A DNA stretch of 64,000 nucleotides, from the NCBI RefSeq assembly GCF_028401385.1, contig NZ_JAQOMR010000001.1, forward strand, positions 3,454,501 to 3,518,500, in the 5' to 3' direction. Positions 20,516 to 31,001 of this stretch are shown here, in pieces. Both the position numbers and the translations under genes were made by a program. Source of the stretch: Marinicella algicola (GTDB lineage Bacteria > Pseudomonadota > Gammaproteobacteria > Xanthomonadales > Marinicellaceae). Position 1 is the stretch's first letter. The number at the start of each line of letters is the position of its first letter. The notes under the pieces are model-generated. The model was not told where the DNA came from, made no database searches, and saw only the letters and a list, made by a program, of their open reading frames with translations.

Positions 20516-21777
20516 ATGACCCTGAAAACCCTGACATTCGGCTGCAGGCTGAACACCTATGAGAGCGAAGTGATGCTCAAGGCGGCGCAAGAGGCCGGCC
20601 TTGGCAATGCCGTTCTGGTGAACACCTGCGCGGTCACCGGCGAGGCCGTGCGTCAGGCGCGCCAGGCGATCCGCCGGGCACGGCGCGAAAACCCCGAAGC
20701 GCGCATCATCGTCACCGGTTGCGCCGCACAGACGGAGAAGGACACTTTCGCCAACATGGCCGAGGTCGACGCAGTGCTGGGCAACGCAGAAAAGCTCGCG
20801 GCGCAAAGCTATCGCGCCCTGCCGGATTTCGGCGTCTCGGCAGAAGAAAAATCGTCGTTAACGACATCATGAGCGTGACCGAAACCGCGCCGCAGATGGT
20901 CGAAAGCATCGACGGCCATGTGCGTGCCTTTCTGCAGGTGCAAAACGGCTGCGACCACCGCTGCACCTTCTGCATCATTCCCTACGGCCGCGGCAACTCC
21001 CGATCCGTGCCGATGGGTGCGGTGGTCGAGCAGGCCCGAAAGCTGGCAGCGCAAGGCTATCGCGAAATGGTGCTGACCGGGGTCGACGCCACCTCTTATG
21101 GCGCTGACCTGCCCGGCGAACCGACACTGGGCCTTCTTGCAAAGACGCTGTTGAAACAAGTGCCGGAGATTGCGCGCCTCAGACTGTCTTCCATCGACAG
21201 TATCGAGGTCGACCGGCACCTTCTCGATCTGATTGCCGATGAGCCGCGTTTTATGCCGCATCTGCATCTGTCGCTGCAGCATGGCGACAATCTGATCCTT
21301 AAGCGGATGAAGCGGCGACATTCGGGCGACGACGCGCTCGCCTTCATGCGCAAGGCCAGACGGCTGAGGCCCGATATGGCCTTCGGCGCGGATTTCATCG
21401 CCGGTTTCCCGACCGAAACCGAAGAGCATTTTCAAAACACCGTGAGGCTGGCCGAGGAAGCGGAAATCGCGATGCTTCACGTCTTCCCCTACAGCCCACG
21501 CCCCGGCACGCCGGCCGCCCGCATGCCGCAGCTTGACCGCGCGCTGGTGAAGGAACGGGCAAGACGCCTGCGCGATGCCGGCGAACGCCTGAAGACAAAC
21601 CATCTCGACGGGCTGGTCGGCACAACCCAGAGCGTGCTGACAGAGCGCGGCGAAAACGGCCATACGGAGAATTTCGCAGCCGTGGCAACACCGGGGCTTG
21701 AACCCGGCCATTTTGTCTCGGCTCACATTACCGCCCATGACGGCAAACGGCTTCAGGCGGCATTCGCAAACGCCTGA
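20516..21777 (+). CDS. mtaB: tRNA t6A37 methylthiotransferase MtaB (frameshifted)
   Basis: MtaB adds a methylthio group to t6A37 of tRNAs reading ANN codons. The UPF0004 domain starts TLKTLTFGCRLNTYESEV with cysteines at FGC, NTC and TGC. The radical SAM motif is CDHRCTFC, and a TRAM-like tail follows. One A is missing from the run at 20847-20851; adding it links AEEK to the following VNDIMSVTET. Corrected length about 420 residues. It starts 67 bases after dapF. Confidence 0.92.
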
Positions 21778-21851
21778 GCCCGGCGCGTTGACAAGGCACG
21801 CCGTGGCACGGGATAAAGAACGGCAAACGGCAAGAACAGGAAATTATTCCC

Positions 21852-23224
21852 ATGGCCCTCGGCTTCATGAAAAACGTCTTCACCTTCGGCAAAAAGGAAG
21901 CGCCGAAGGAGGAACAGGCCGTAACGCCTGAAGAAGAGGCCGAAACAGCTGCAACAGCGGAACCGGAGCAGCCTGAGCAGGAAAAGCCAGAACCCAAACA
22001 GCCCACCGAAGCGGTCAGGGACGCAGAAAGCAACGACCCTTGGGACGATGACAGCATTGTCGGCGGCGTTGTCGGTCGGTCTCACGAACAGCCGGAACAA
22101 GCCGAAGAAACGCCCGTCGCCCATGAGGCCAACGCGCCCGAAGCGCCGCTTGCGGTTGACGAAACTGCCGCTGAGGCACCGGCGGAAGAACCTCCGCAAG
22201 TGGACGAGACCCGCACCTGCTGCGCCCAAAACCATGGTTTCGAGATCACCAGCGGCCCAAAGCCGGAAGCCCCGGCGCCGCAGCCGGCCAAGCGGCTTTC
22301 CTGGTTCCAACGGCTGAAGGCCGGCCTGTTTCGCACCTCCCAGCAGCTTTCCGGGCAGATCGCAGCGCTGTTCACCAAGCGCAAGCTTGACGAGGAAGCG
22401 CTGGAGGAGCTGGAAGACCTGCTGATCCAGGCCGATCTCGGCGTCGAGACCGCGATGCGCATCACCGACGCGCTGTCATCGGAACGCTATGGCCGCGATG
22501 TGACCGGCACCGACGTTTCCCGGATCATGGCCGGTGAAATCACCAAGGTTCTGGGCCCGGTGGCAAAACCGCTGGCGCTCGATCTTTCCAAAAAGCCGCA
22601 TGTCATCCTCGTTGTCGGCGTCAATGGCACCGGCAAGACCACGACGATCGGCAAGCTTGCCGCCAAGCTGACACGCTCGGGCCTGAAGGTGACGCTTGGC
22701 GCGGGCGACACGTTCCGTGCGGCAGCGATCGAACAGCTGAAGATCTGGGCTGACCGCACCGGCGCCGAATTCGTCGGCACCAAGCTTGGCGCCGATGCCG
22801 CTGGCCTTGCCTATGATGCCTTCAAACGCGGTCAGGAAAACGGCTCCGATGTTGTCATCATCGACACGGCCGGACGGCTTCAAAACAAGGCCGAGCTGAT
22901 GGAAGAACTGGCCAAGATCGTCCGCGTTCTTGGAAAGCTTGACCCCGAAGCCCCCATACCGTGCTGCAAACGCTTGATGCCACCACCGGCCAGAACGCCC
23001 TGAATCAGGTGGAAATCTTCCGCAATATTGCAGGCGTTTCCGGTCTTGTGATGACCAAGCTCGACGGCACGGCGCGCGGCGGCATTCTGGTGGCAATCGC
23101 CGCCAAGCACAAATTGCCGGTCTATTTCATCGGCGTCGGCGAAGGGATCGACGATCTGGAACCCTTCGAAGCGGCGGAGTTTGCCGAAGCCATCGCCGGG
23201 ACGACCGAAGACGAAGAAGCCTGA
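21852..23224 (+). CDS. ftsY: Signal recognition particle receptor FtsY (frameshifted)
   Basis: FtsY is the membrane-associated GTPase that docks the SRP-ribosome complex. It has a long acidic, alanine/proline-rich A domain (about residues 15-150), then an NG domain with VGVNGTGKTTTIGKL, DTFRAAAIEQL, DTAGRLQNK and TKLDGTARGG. One C is missing from the run at about 22951-22956; restoring it reads PEAPHTVLQTLDATTGQ. Corrected length about 458 residues. It pairs functionally with Ffh, encoded divergently 5 kb away. Confidence 0.93.
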
Positions 23225-23323
23225 ACAGCGGGCCTGCCCGCAAAATAGCCGTTATTGGGGTTGAAGGGACGTCGCCCCCATATGATATGAGCCGACGACC
23301 CCACCCATGAGAAGCGACAGAGC

Positions 23324-23977
23324 ATGAGCGACAGCAGCCCGAAGAAACCGACGACCGAGCAGAAGGAAGAGCCGGTGCTGAAGCTTGTTTTCGAGCTCGG
23401 ACCGCTGATGATCTTCTTCTTCGCCAATCTGCGCGGCGAATGGCTGATGCGAACCTTCCCCGCCCTTTCCGCCCTCGGAACGCCGCTTCTGGTGGCGACA
23501 GCGCTGTTCATGGCCGCAACGGTGATCTCGCTGATCGCCTCGCGGATCGTGATGGGCAAGGTACCGATCATGCCGCTGGTCTCTGGCGTTGTCGTGATGG
23601 TTTTCGGCGCGTTGTCGATCTGGCTGCAAGACGAGACCTTCATCAAGATGAAGCCGACTATCGTAAACGGTCTGTTTGCCGCCGTGCTTCTCGGCGGGCT
23701 GGTGTTCGGCCGTTCGCTGCTCGGCTATGTGTTTCACTCGGCCTTCAAACTGGATGACGAGGGCTGGCGCAAACTGACGTTCCGCTGGGGTCTGTTCTTC
23801 GTGTTTCTGGCGATCCTCAACGAAGTGGTCTGGCGCAATTTTTCGGCAGATACCTGGGTCAATTTCAAGGTCTGGGCAACCATGCCGATCACCATCGCCT
23901 TCACGCTGGCGCAGATGCCGCTGATTATGCGCCACTCGACCGAACCGCTCGGGGAAGAGAAAAAGGACGAGGGCTGA
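23324..23977 (+). CDS. ispZ: Inner membrane-spanning protein YciB/IspZ (septation protein A)
   Basis: An intact 217-residue protein with five or so membrane segments and the hallmarks [15 protein letters not shown] (about residue 20), [13 protein letters not shown] and [19 protein letters not shown]. The family affects septation and envelope integrity; its biochemical activity is unclear. It follows ftsY by about 100 bases, a conserved rhizobial arrangement. Confidence 0.88.
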   Translation: MSDSSPKKPTTEQKEEPVLKLVFELGPLMIFFFANLRGEWLMRTFPALSALGTPLLVATALFMAATVISLIASRIVMGKVPIMPLVSGVVVMVFGALSIWLQDETFIKMKPTIVNGLFAAVLLGGLVFGRSLLGYVFHSAFKLDDEGWRKLTFRWGLFFVFLAILNEVVWRNFSADTWVNFKVWATMPITIAFTLAQMPLIMRHSTEPLGEEKKDEG

Positions 23978-24002
23978 GAGGACGATGAGCCCGCTTGCGC
24001 CG

Positions 24003-24603
24003 TCAGTTCATTAACCGTGACGCCGGGCCGATCGTGCGGTTAATAACCGGCAGGATTTCCTTGGCGTAGGACGTCGAGATCGATCGGGCCGACCTTCTTG
24101 AAGATGATCGTGCCATCGGGGCCGACCACAAAGGTTTCTGGAATTCCGTAGACGCCCCAGTCGATGGCCGCGACCCCACGCTTGTCGACACCGATTGCGT
24201 CATAAGGGTTGCCGAGCTCTCCCAAAAACCTGAGCGCGTTATCGGGATTGTCCTTGTAGTTGATGCCGACAACGTTGATTTCTGGATCTTCGGAAAGCTG
24301 CATCAAAAACGGATGCTCCTGCCGGCAGGGCACGCACCAGGACGCAAACACATTGACGAGCGTGAACTTGCCCGCGATCTCGGCATCGCTCAGCGCCGGG
24401 CGGTTGCTGCCTTCAAGCGGCGGCAGGTTGAGTTCAGGGGCCGGTTTTCCAATCAGAACCGAGGGGATTTCCGACGGATCGCGACCGAAAAGGATCTGCC
24501 AGCCGAACACCGCGAACAGGCCGGCGACAACGATCAGCGGTATGAATGCCATCAAGGCGCGGCGCCTGCCCGACCCCTGTTTTTCGTCGCTGTCCCCGCT
24601 CAT
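24003..24603 (-). CDS. ccmG: Cytochrome c maturation thiol:disulfide interchange protein CcmG/DsbE (frameshifted)
   Basis: Membrane-anchored periplasmic thioredoxin that reduces apocytochrome c. One N-terminal membrane segment (MAFIPLIVVAGLFAVFGWQI), then a thioredoxin fold with the active site ASWCVPCRQEHP (about residue 87) and cis-proline region GVYGIPETFVV. An extra C near 24063-24066 shifts the last residues; removing it gives the expected end KEILPVINRT and a stop at 24003. The ATG overlaps the ccmD stop (ATGA). Confidence 0.92.
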
Positions 24604-24761
24604 GGGGCCTTTCCCGCGCTGCGCCGTCTGGCGCCTGCCTTTTCAAGTGCGGCAAGCTCGCGTTTACGCGCCCGCCCATCCAGCACAAGCCAGACGACAA
24701 GCCCGGCAAAGACCAGCGCGGTCGCGCCGTAGGCGGTGGTGATGAAGAATGTGTGGCTCAT
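24600..24761 (-). CDS. ccmD: Heme exporter protein CcmD
   Basis: A 53-residue one-helix membrane protein (MSHTFFITTAYGATALVFAGLV) with a basic tail, matching CcmD, which helps release holo-CcmE from the CcmABC complex. AAGGGG precedes the ATG. It overlaps ccmC upstream and ccmG downstream by four bases each. Confidence 0.9.
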   Translation of the reverse strand: MSHTFFITTAYGATALVFAGLVVWLVLDGRARKRELAALEKAGARRRSAGKAP

Positions 24762-25525
24762 GATTGCATCCCCTTCTCCGCGCGCGTGGCGGCGACCCGG
24801 CGCATGGCGGCGACCCGTCGACGGTAGATTTCGTTGCGCATGGCGGCAATATGCATTGTGAAGAAGGCGAAAGTGTAGGCTAGCGCCATGACGGCCAGCG
24901 GCCACAGGAACACCGGATCAATCGTCGGCCCGTCAAGCCGGATCACGCTGGCCGGCTGATGCAGCGTGTTCCACCAGTCGACCGAAAACTTGATGATCGG
25001 GATATTGATAACGCCGACGAGAATCAGGATCGCCGATAGCCGGGCTGCGCGCTGCGGCTCGTCCACCGCCCGGTTGAGCGCAATGATGCCGAGATACATC
25101 AGGAACAGGATGAACACCGAGGTCAATCGCGCATCCCAGACCCACCATGCGCCCCACATCGGCTTGCCCCAGAGCGAGCCGGTCAGAAGCGCCAGAAAGG
25201 TGAACGCCGCGCCGATGGGGGCTGCGGACTTGTGGGCGACATCGGCCAATGGGTGGCGCCAGACCAGCGTGCCGAGTGCGGCCACCGCCATCACCATGTA
25301 GCACATCATCGAAAGCCAGGCAGCGGGCACATGGATATACATGATCCGCACCGTATTGCCCTGCTGGTAATCGGCCTCGGATATGAAGGAGAGATAGAGC
25401 CCTGCGGCAAACAGGATCAGCGTAACCGCGATCATGAACGGCATAAGACGGCCGGAAAGGGACAGAAAACGCGTCGGGTTCGCAAGCCCCGCTATCACGC
25501 CGGTCTTTGGCTTCATCTCGTTCAT
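24758..25525 (-). CDS. ccmC: Heme exporter protein CcmC
   Basis: A 255-residue six-helix membrane protein that delivers heme to CcmE. The tryptophan-rich heme-handling motif WGAWWVWDARLTS (about residue 124) is flanked by conserved histidines (YIHVPAAW and NTLHQPASV). Uninterrupted. A small in-frame DNA duplication near its end encodes two similar RRVAA units. It lies in the ccmABCDG operon. Confidence 0.93.
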   Translation of the reverse strand: MNEMKPKTGVIAGLANPTRFLSLSGRLMPFMIAVTLILFAAGLYLSFISEADYQQGNTVRIMYIHVPAAWLSMMCYMVMAVAALGTLVWRHPLADVAHKSAAPIGAAFTFLALLTGSLWGKPMWGAWWVWDARLTSVFILFLMYLGIIALNRAVDEPQRAARLSAILILVGVINIPIIKFSVDWWNTLHQPASVIRLDGPTIDPVFLWPLAVMALAYTFAFFTMHIAAMRNEIYRRRVAAMRRVAATRAEKGMQS

Positions 25526-25563
25526 CGCCGCAATCCGTTCACCATTTTCCTAGAGGGTTTCGC

Positions 25564-26221
25564 TCAATCATCGCCCTGACGCAAGGCCAGGCTTGCAGCG
25601 AGCGGCCCGACAACCGCAAAAAAGCGTGAGCGCGACCAGGATCAGGAAGGGTGGCATGAACGCCTCAATCTGCGAGGTTGCGGCATAGCTCGCACCGACG
25701 CCGAAAATCAGCACCGGGATCGACAGCGGCAGGATCAGGATCGGCACCAGCAGCCCGCCGCGCGGCAGCGAAACCGCAATCGCCGCTCCCGCCGCACCGA
25801 TGAAGGTGATGGCGGGCGAGCCGGCAAGAAGCGTGAGGAAAGCCGCGCCAAGCCCGCGCGGGCCGACATTCATCAAAAGCCCCATGACCGGCGAGAGAAT
25901 GACAAGCGGCAGCACATAGGCGGTCCAGTGCGCCAGGCATTTGACGAGTACGATCAGCACCAACGGCTCATCTTGCATCTTCAGAATATCCAGTGAACCG
26001 TCATCGCGCTCGGTGCGAAACAGCCGGTCCAGCCCGATCAGCGTCGATAAAAGCACGGCGATCCAGACCATGGCCGGGCCGATCCGCGCCAGAAGCGCAA
26101 GGTCCGGTCCGACGCCGAAGGGCACGGTGGCAACAACGCAAAGAAAGAACAGCAGCCCAACCAGCGCACCGCCACCGGCCCGGATCGACAACACGACATC
26201 GCGGCGGAAAAGCGCACCCAT
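25564..26221 (-). CDS. ccmB: Heme exporter protein CcmB (frameshifted at C terminus)
   Basis: Membrane subunit of the CcmAB ABC transporter, about 218 residues with six hydrophobic segments (including LALLARIGPAMVWIAVLLST and SIPVLIFGVGASYA). The A-run 25618-25623 has one base too many; removing it gives the expected tail AVVGPLAASLALRQGDD and a stop at 25564. The start is four bases after ccmA. Confidence 0.92.
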
Positions 26222-26224
26222 GCC

Positions 26225-26888
26225 TCAAAAATCCTCGGCCAGAAAAGGGTCGGCGCTGATGCGCTCCGGTCCAGTGAATGCGTATTTTCGCGCGGCGGAA
26301 AGCCCCAGCGGTTCGTGGGTGGCAGCAATCACGATCCCGCCTTTGGCGAGATGTGCATTCATCAGCATCGAGACCGTCTCCTGGCCAAGCTGTCGAGCGC
26401 GGCAGTCGGCTCGTCCAGCAGCCAGACCGGCCTGTAGGCAACCAGAAGGCGGGCAAAAGCGATGCGGCGTTTCTGCCCCGCCGACAGATAACCAAAGGGC
26501 AGGTCGAGCACGCCCTCAAGCCCGACAGCTTCGGCCGCATCATCGGCATCACAGCCCGCACCGCCCTCAAAATCGCCCATCATCCGCTTCCAGAAGGCAA
26601 GATTTTCGCGCGCGCTCATCTCCGGTTTCATGGCGTTCTGGTGGGCGAGATAATGGGCGGCAAAGGAAAGCGGCACGCCGTTTTCGCCGTTGCCGGCAAA
26701 AACATCGCATCGCCGCCGGTATCGCCTGCAAGACCCAGAAGCGCGCGCAACGCGGTTGACTTGCCGGCGCCGTTGGCCCCGGTGAAGACCATGCTCTCGC
26801 CGGCTTCGAGGACAAGCGACAAATCGCTGAAGATCAGCATGTCGCCCCGGCTTATCGATAGCCCTGTCGCCTCAATGCGCAAAGCCAT
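26225..26888 (-). CDS. ccmA: Heme exporter ATP-binding protein CcmA (two frameshifts)
   Basis: ABC ATPase that powers holo-CcmE release. Walker A GANGAGKST, signature LSAGQKRRIAFARLL and Walker B VWLLDEPTAALD are all visible but spread over three frames. One base is missing at 26698-26702 and one at 26385-26386. With both restored the C terminus reads LAKGGIVIAATHEPLGLSAA, with the switch histidine. First gene of the ccm operon, divergent from acnA. Confidence 0.92.
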
Positions 26889-27166
26889 AATCTCCCCTCA
26901 GACTGACGCCGTTGACTGCAAAACTTGCCGGTTGATAAAAAACTTAAATTTCAACCATTGTTTATCTGGCACCTTTCTTAGAAATTATCTATACAATGCG
27001 CAACCACGCCGGCGGCCGGCGTGAAACACATCCTTGTGCCGAACTTGGGGTCTTTGCCGGCCCCACGTGCGGACAGCGGAAATGGTCGCACCCGCATCCT
27101 GATGTCGTAAGTACATAGGCGTTCGCACGGCTAGTCTTGGCCAATCAGAATGAGCGGGGTTTATCC
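26889..27166. promoter_or_regulatory. Divergent ccmA/acnA promoter region with hairpin
   Basis: About 280 bases. Next to ccmA is an AT-rich block (26935-26995). A perfect inverted repeat CACGCCGG-CGG-CCGGCGTG lies at 27005-27023, and a GGGG/CCCC pairing spans about 27047-27063 in the acnA leader. Promoters are inferred; the hairpin may be a leader structure. Confidence 0.4.
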
Positions 27167-29859
27167 GTGGCTAAATCACTCGACAGTTTTGAATGTCGTT
27201 CCACACTTGATGTGGACGGAAAAGAGTATGTTTACTACAGCCTTCCAAAGGCTGAAGCGAACGGTCTCGAAGGCGTTTCCAGGCTTCCTTTCTCCATGAA
27301 GGTGCTTCTCGAAAACCTTCTGCGCAACGAAGACGGCCGTTCGGTCAAGAAAGACGACATCATTGCTGTCGCCAAGTGGCTGAACGACAAGGGTACGGCT
27401 GGCGCTGAAATCGCTTACCGTCCGGCCCGCGTGCTGATGCAGGACTTCACCGGCGTTCCAGCCGTTGTCGACCTCGCCGCCATGCGCGACGGCATCGTCA
27501 ATCTCGGTGGCGACCCGGAAAAGATCAATCCGCTGGTGCCCGTCGACCTCGTCATCGACCACTCGGTGATCGTCGACGAATTCGGCACGCCGCAGGCCTT
27601 CGCCAACAATGTCGAGCTTGAGTACAAGCGCAACGGCGAACGCTACCGCTTCCTGAAATGGGGCCAGCAGGCGTTCAAGAACTTCCGCGTTGTGCCGCCC
27701 GGCACCGGTATCTGTCACCAGGTGAACCTCGAATATCTCGGCCAGACCGTCTGGACCAAGGAAGAGGACGGGAGTGAAGTGGCCTATCCCGACACCTGCG
27801 TCGGTACCGATAGTCACACCACGATGATCAACGGCCTCGGCGTTCTCGGCTGGGGCGTTGGCGGCATCGAAGCCGAAGCCGCGATGCTTGGCCAGCCGGT
27901 CTCGATGCTGTTGCCGGAAGTCATCGGCTTCAAGCTGACCGGCGAGCTGAAGGAAGGCGTGACCGCGACCGACCTGGTTCTGACCGTCGTTCAGATGCTG
28001 CGTAAAAGGGCGTTGTCTCCAAGTTCGTCGAGTTCTACGGCCACGGCCTCGACAGCATGACACTCGCCGACCGCGCCACCATCGGTAATATGGGTCCCGA
28101 ATACGGCGCCACTTGCGGCTTCTTCCCCGTCGATGGCGAAACGCTGCGATACCTCAACATGTCGGGCCGGGCCAAGGACCGGATTGCGCTGGTCGAGGCC
28201 TACTCCAAGGCGCAGGGCATGTTCCGCGACAATGATGGCGAAGACCTGGTCTTCACCGACACGTTGGAACTCGACCTCGGCGACGTCGTGCCGTCGATGG
28301 CCGGCCCGAAGCGTCCGGAAGGTCGCATCGCGCTGGAAAACATCGCATCCGGCTACAAGGATGCGCTGACGGACATGTACAAGAAGGACGCTTCGGAATA
28401 TGGCAAGCGTTACCCGGTTGAAGGCACGGATTACGATCTCGGTCATGGCGATGTCGCCATTGCCGCCATCACATCCTGCACCAACACGTCCAACCCGTCA
28501 GTTCTGATTGCTGCCGGTCTTCTGGCCCGCAACGCCGTTGCCAAGGGACTGAAGTCCAAGCCGTGGGTCAAGACGTCACTGGCACCCGGATCACAGGTCG
28601 TTGCCGAATATCTGGAAAAGGCTGGCCTTCAGAAGGATCTGGATGCACTCGGCTTCAACCTGGTCGGCTTCGGCTGCACCACCTGCATCGGCAATTCCGG
28701 TCCGCTTCCGGCCCCGGTCTCCAAGACCATCAACGACAAGGGCCTGATCGCCGCTGGCGTTCTTTCGGGCAACCGCAACTTTGAAGGCCGGATCTCGCCG
28801 GATGTTCAGGCCAATTATCTGGCGTCCCCGCCGCTGGTCGTTGCCCATGCTCTGGCGGGCACCGTTACCAAGGACCTGACCACCGAGCCGATCGGTGAAG
28901 ATCAGGCCGGTAATCCGGTCTACCTCAAGGACATCTGGCCCTCTTCGAAGGAAGTTCAGGAGTTCATCGAAAAATACGTCACCCGCGAACTTTACGAATC
29001 GAAATATGCAGACGTGTTCAAAGGCGATGAAAACTGGCAGGCCGTTCAGATCCCCGATGGTCAGACCTATGCCTGGGACGACCACTCGACCTACGTCCAA
29101 AACCCGCCTTACTTCGTTGGCATGACCCAGGAACCGGCTGGCGTCAAGGATATCGAAGGTGCACGGGTTCTCGGTCTCTTCGGCGACAAGATCACCACCG
29201 ACCACATTTCTCCGGCGGGCTCCATCAAGGCTCAGTCACCGGCCGGTGAATACCTGATCGCCAACGGCGTCGGTATTGCGGATTTCAACCAGTACGGTAC
29301 CCGTCGTGGTAACCACGAGGTGATGATGCGCGGCACGTTTGCCAATATCCGCATCCGCAACCATATGCTCGGCCCGAACGGCAAGGAAGGTGGCTACACC
29401 ATCCACTATCCGTCCAAGGAAGAGATGTCGATTTTCGATGCGGCCATGGAATACAAGAAGGAAGGCGTTCCGCTGGTGATCTTTGCCGGTGGCGAATATG
29501 GCAACGGCTCCTCGCGTGACTGGGCGGCCAAGGGCACCAACCTTCTCGGTGTCCGCGCCGTGATTGCCGAAAGCTACGAGCGTATCCACCGCTCCAACCT
29601 GGTTGGCATGGGCGTTATCCCCTTCACCTTTGAAGACGGTGCAAGCTGGGAAAGCCTCGGCCTGAAGGGTGAGGAAACCGTCTCCATCGATGGTCTTGCC
29701 GACATCAAGCCGCGTGAGAAGAAGATCGCCAAGGTGACCTTTGCTGACGGCACGGTGAAGGATATCCCGATCCTCTGCCGCATCGACACGCTGGACGAGC
29801 TCACCTACGTCAACAATGGCGGCATCCTGCAGACCGTTCTGCGCGATCTGGCTGAATAG
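27167..29859 (+). CDS. acnA: Aconitate hydratase A (frameshifted)
   Basis: TCA-cycle aconitase, about 897 residues. It has [40 protein letters not shown] and [13 protein letters not shown] with the three 4Fe-4S cysteines, and in the swivel domain [16 protein letters not shown]. One A is missing at 28004-28007; restored it reads [15 protein letters not shown]. The GTG at 27167 is chosen because AKSLDSF matches rhizobial AcnA starts and GGGG lies 8 bases upstream. A strong terminator follows. Confidence 0.94.
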
Positions 29860-29907
29860 GCGAAACGCTTTTTAGGTGCACCTCGGTTGCACCTGGGTGT
29901 CAAAGAT

Positions 29908-29945
29908 AAAAACGCGCCGGACGAGAAATTGTCCGGCGCGTTTTT
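29908..29945. terminator. Strong bidirectional terminator after acnA
   Basis: Near-perfect 15-bp stem (A-tract plus CGCGCCGGAC pairing with GTCCGGCGCG plus T-tract) with an 8-base loop. T-tracts on both strands let it stop acnA and the convergent SRPBCC gene. Confidence 0.9.
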
Positions 29946-29967
29946 GGTGTTGTTAAATCGAAAAGAC

Positions 29968-30497
29968 TTACGCCTGCGGCACGCGCCGTTCGTATTCGTC
30001 TCTCAGCACCCGCCATTGCGGCCAGAATGGTCCGGATTTTTGCCCGAAAGGCGCGCGACGAGAATATCGAGATGCCGGTGCCAACCAGCGCTGATATCCA
30101 CCTTGTTCCTGCGATCGGAAATGCGCGTGTGGACCAGCGTCAGAAGCACATTGGCGCCTTTTGGCTCCAGGTCGATTGCGACCTCGCCATGCTCTCCCCA
30201 CGCGAAAACAAGGCGATAGGGCGCATGCAGTTCGATAATGTGGCTTTCCATGCGGTTTACTTCGCCAGTATGACCAGCTTTGTCTTGCGGATCTTCACCC
30301 AATTCATCATTGCGCCATACGAGTTCGAAAGGCGTCCCTGCTTGCGGGACCATATCGCCTGCGGCCAACCACTGACGTCGCTTGTCGCTTTCGATCAGAT
30401 AGGCCCAGACGCGCTCCACCGGACCGGGCAGCAGCCGCTCTATCTTTAATGTCGCGGGTTCGATCAAGGCCGCATATGGATCAGCATTACCTGTCAT
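29968..30497 (-). CDS. SRPBCC-family (AHSA1-like) protein, frameshifted
   Basis: About 176 residues of the START/AHSA1 fold: IERLLPGPVERVWAYLIESDKRRQWLAAG at the start, HAPYRLVFAWGEHGEVAIDL in the middle. One base is missing near 30032-30034; restored it ends SGPFWPQWRVLRDEYERR. The ATG at 30497 follows GGAG and overlaps the end of the arsR-type gene by 11 bases. ArsR/SRPBCC pairs are common; the function is generally unknown, perhaps hydrophobic ligand binding. Confidence 0.8.
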
Positions 30498-30861
30498 TGC
30501 TCGTCTCCTTTTCCGGGTCAGTCGTGTCGTGTTGATCTTCTGCGTGCAGCAATGTCTCCAATGTATCGAGGCGACCGGCCCAGAAGCTTTCGTAATGGCG
30601 TAACCAGTGATGCGCGCTCGCGAGCGGCCCCGGCTCAAGCCTGCATGTGTGAACCCGTCCAACGACCTCGCGGCGGATGAGCCCTGCCCTTTCCAGGGCC
30701 TTGATGTGCTTCGAAGCCGCAGCCAGCGACATTGAAAAGGGTTCGGCAAGTTCGCTCACGGTGTGCTCGCCGCCGGCAAGACGCGCAAGCATCTGTCGAC
30801 GCGTCGCATCTCCAAGTGCGTGAAAAACCTGATCGAGTTGTTGTGCGTTATATTCAACCAT
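30487..30861 (-). CDS. ArsR/SmtB-family transcriptional regulator
   Basis: An intact 124-residue winged-helix protein: LDQVFHALGDATRRQMLARL, then SELAEPFSMSLAAASKHIKALE as the recognition helix region. There are no cysteine metal-binding motifs in the usual alpha3 position, so metal sensing is unlikely. It is the first gene of a two-gene operon, and its start codon lies inside a perfect inverted repeat, suggesting autorepression. Confidence 0.88.
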   Translation of the reverse strand: MVEYNAQQLDQVFHALGDATRRQMLARLAGGEHTVSELAEPFSMSLAAASKHIKALERAGLIRREVVGRVHTCRLEPGPLASAHHWLRHYESFWAGRLDTLETLLHAEDQHDTTDPEKETSNDR

Positions 30862-30875
30862 AAGGCTGAATATAA
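30848..30875. promoter_or_regulatory. Probable ArsR-type operator O1
   Basis: Perfect inverted repeat TTATATTCA (30848-30856) and TGAATATAA (30867-30875) with a 10-base spacer that contains the regulator's start codon. Confidence 0.65.
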
Positions 30876-30892
30876 TCCCGCCGCATCAATAG

Positions 30893-30908
30893 TCAACCAT
30901 TTTGTTGA
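30893..30908. promoter_or_regulatory. Second, shorter inverted repeat upstream of arsR-type gene
   Basis: TCAAC (30893-30897) and GTTGA (30904-30908) share the TTCAAC core with O1. The flanking GAATATATT copies part of the O1 arm, so this may be a second binding site. Confidence 0.4.
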
Positions 30909-31001
30909 ATATATTTCTCGCCCTATACAAGGCGAAGAAATTTCACTTCTCGGGCCGATGCGTTAAGGAGTGCTCTATCAGGCATTGAGGAGGCGCAAGC
31001 C

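Noticed and set aside
20516..21777. Programmed frameshifting in mtaB, ftsY, acnA and similar genes
   Set aside because: The breaks lack conserved slippery-site and stimulator patterns and occur in too many unrelated genes; random homopolymer errors explain them better.
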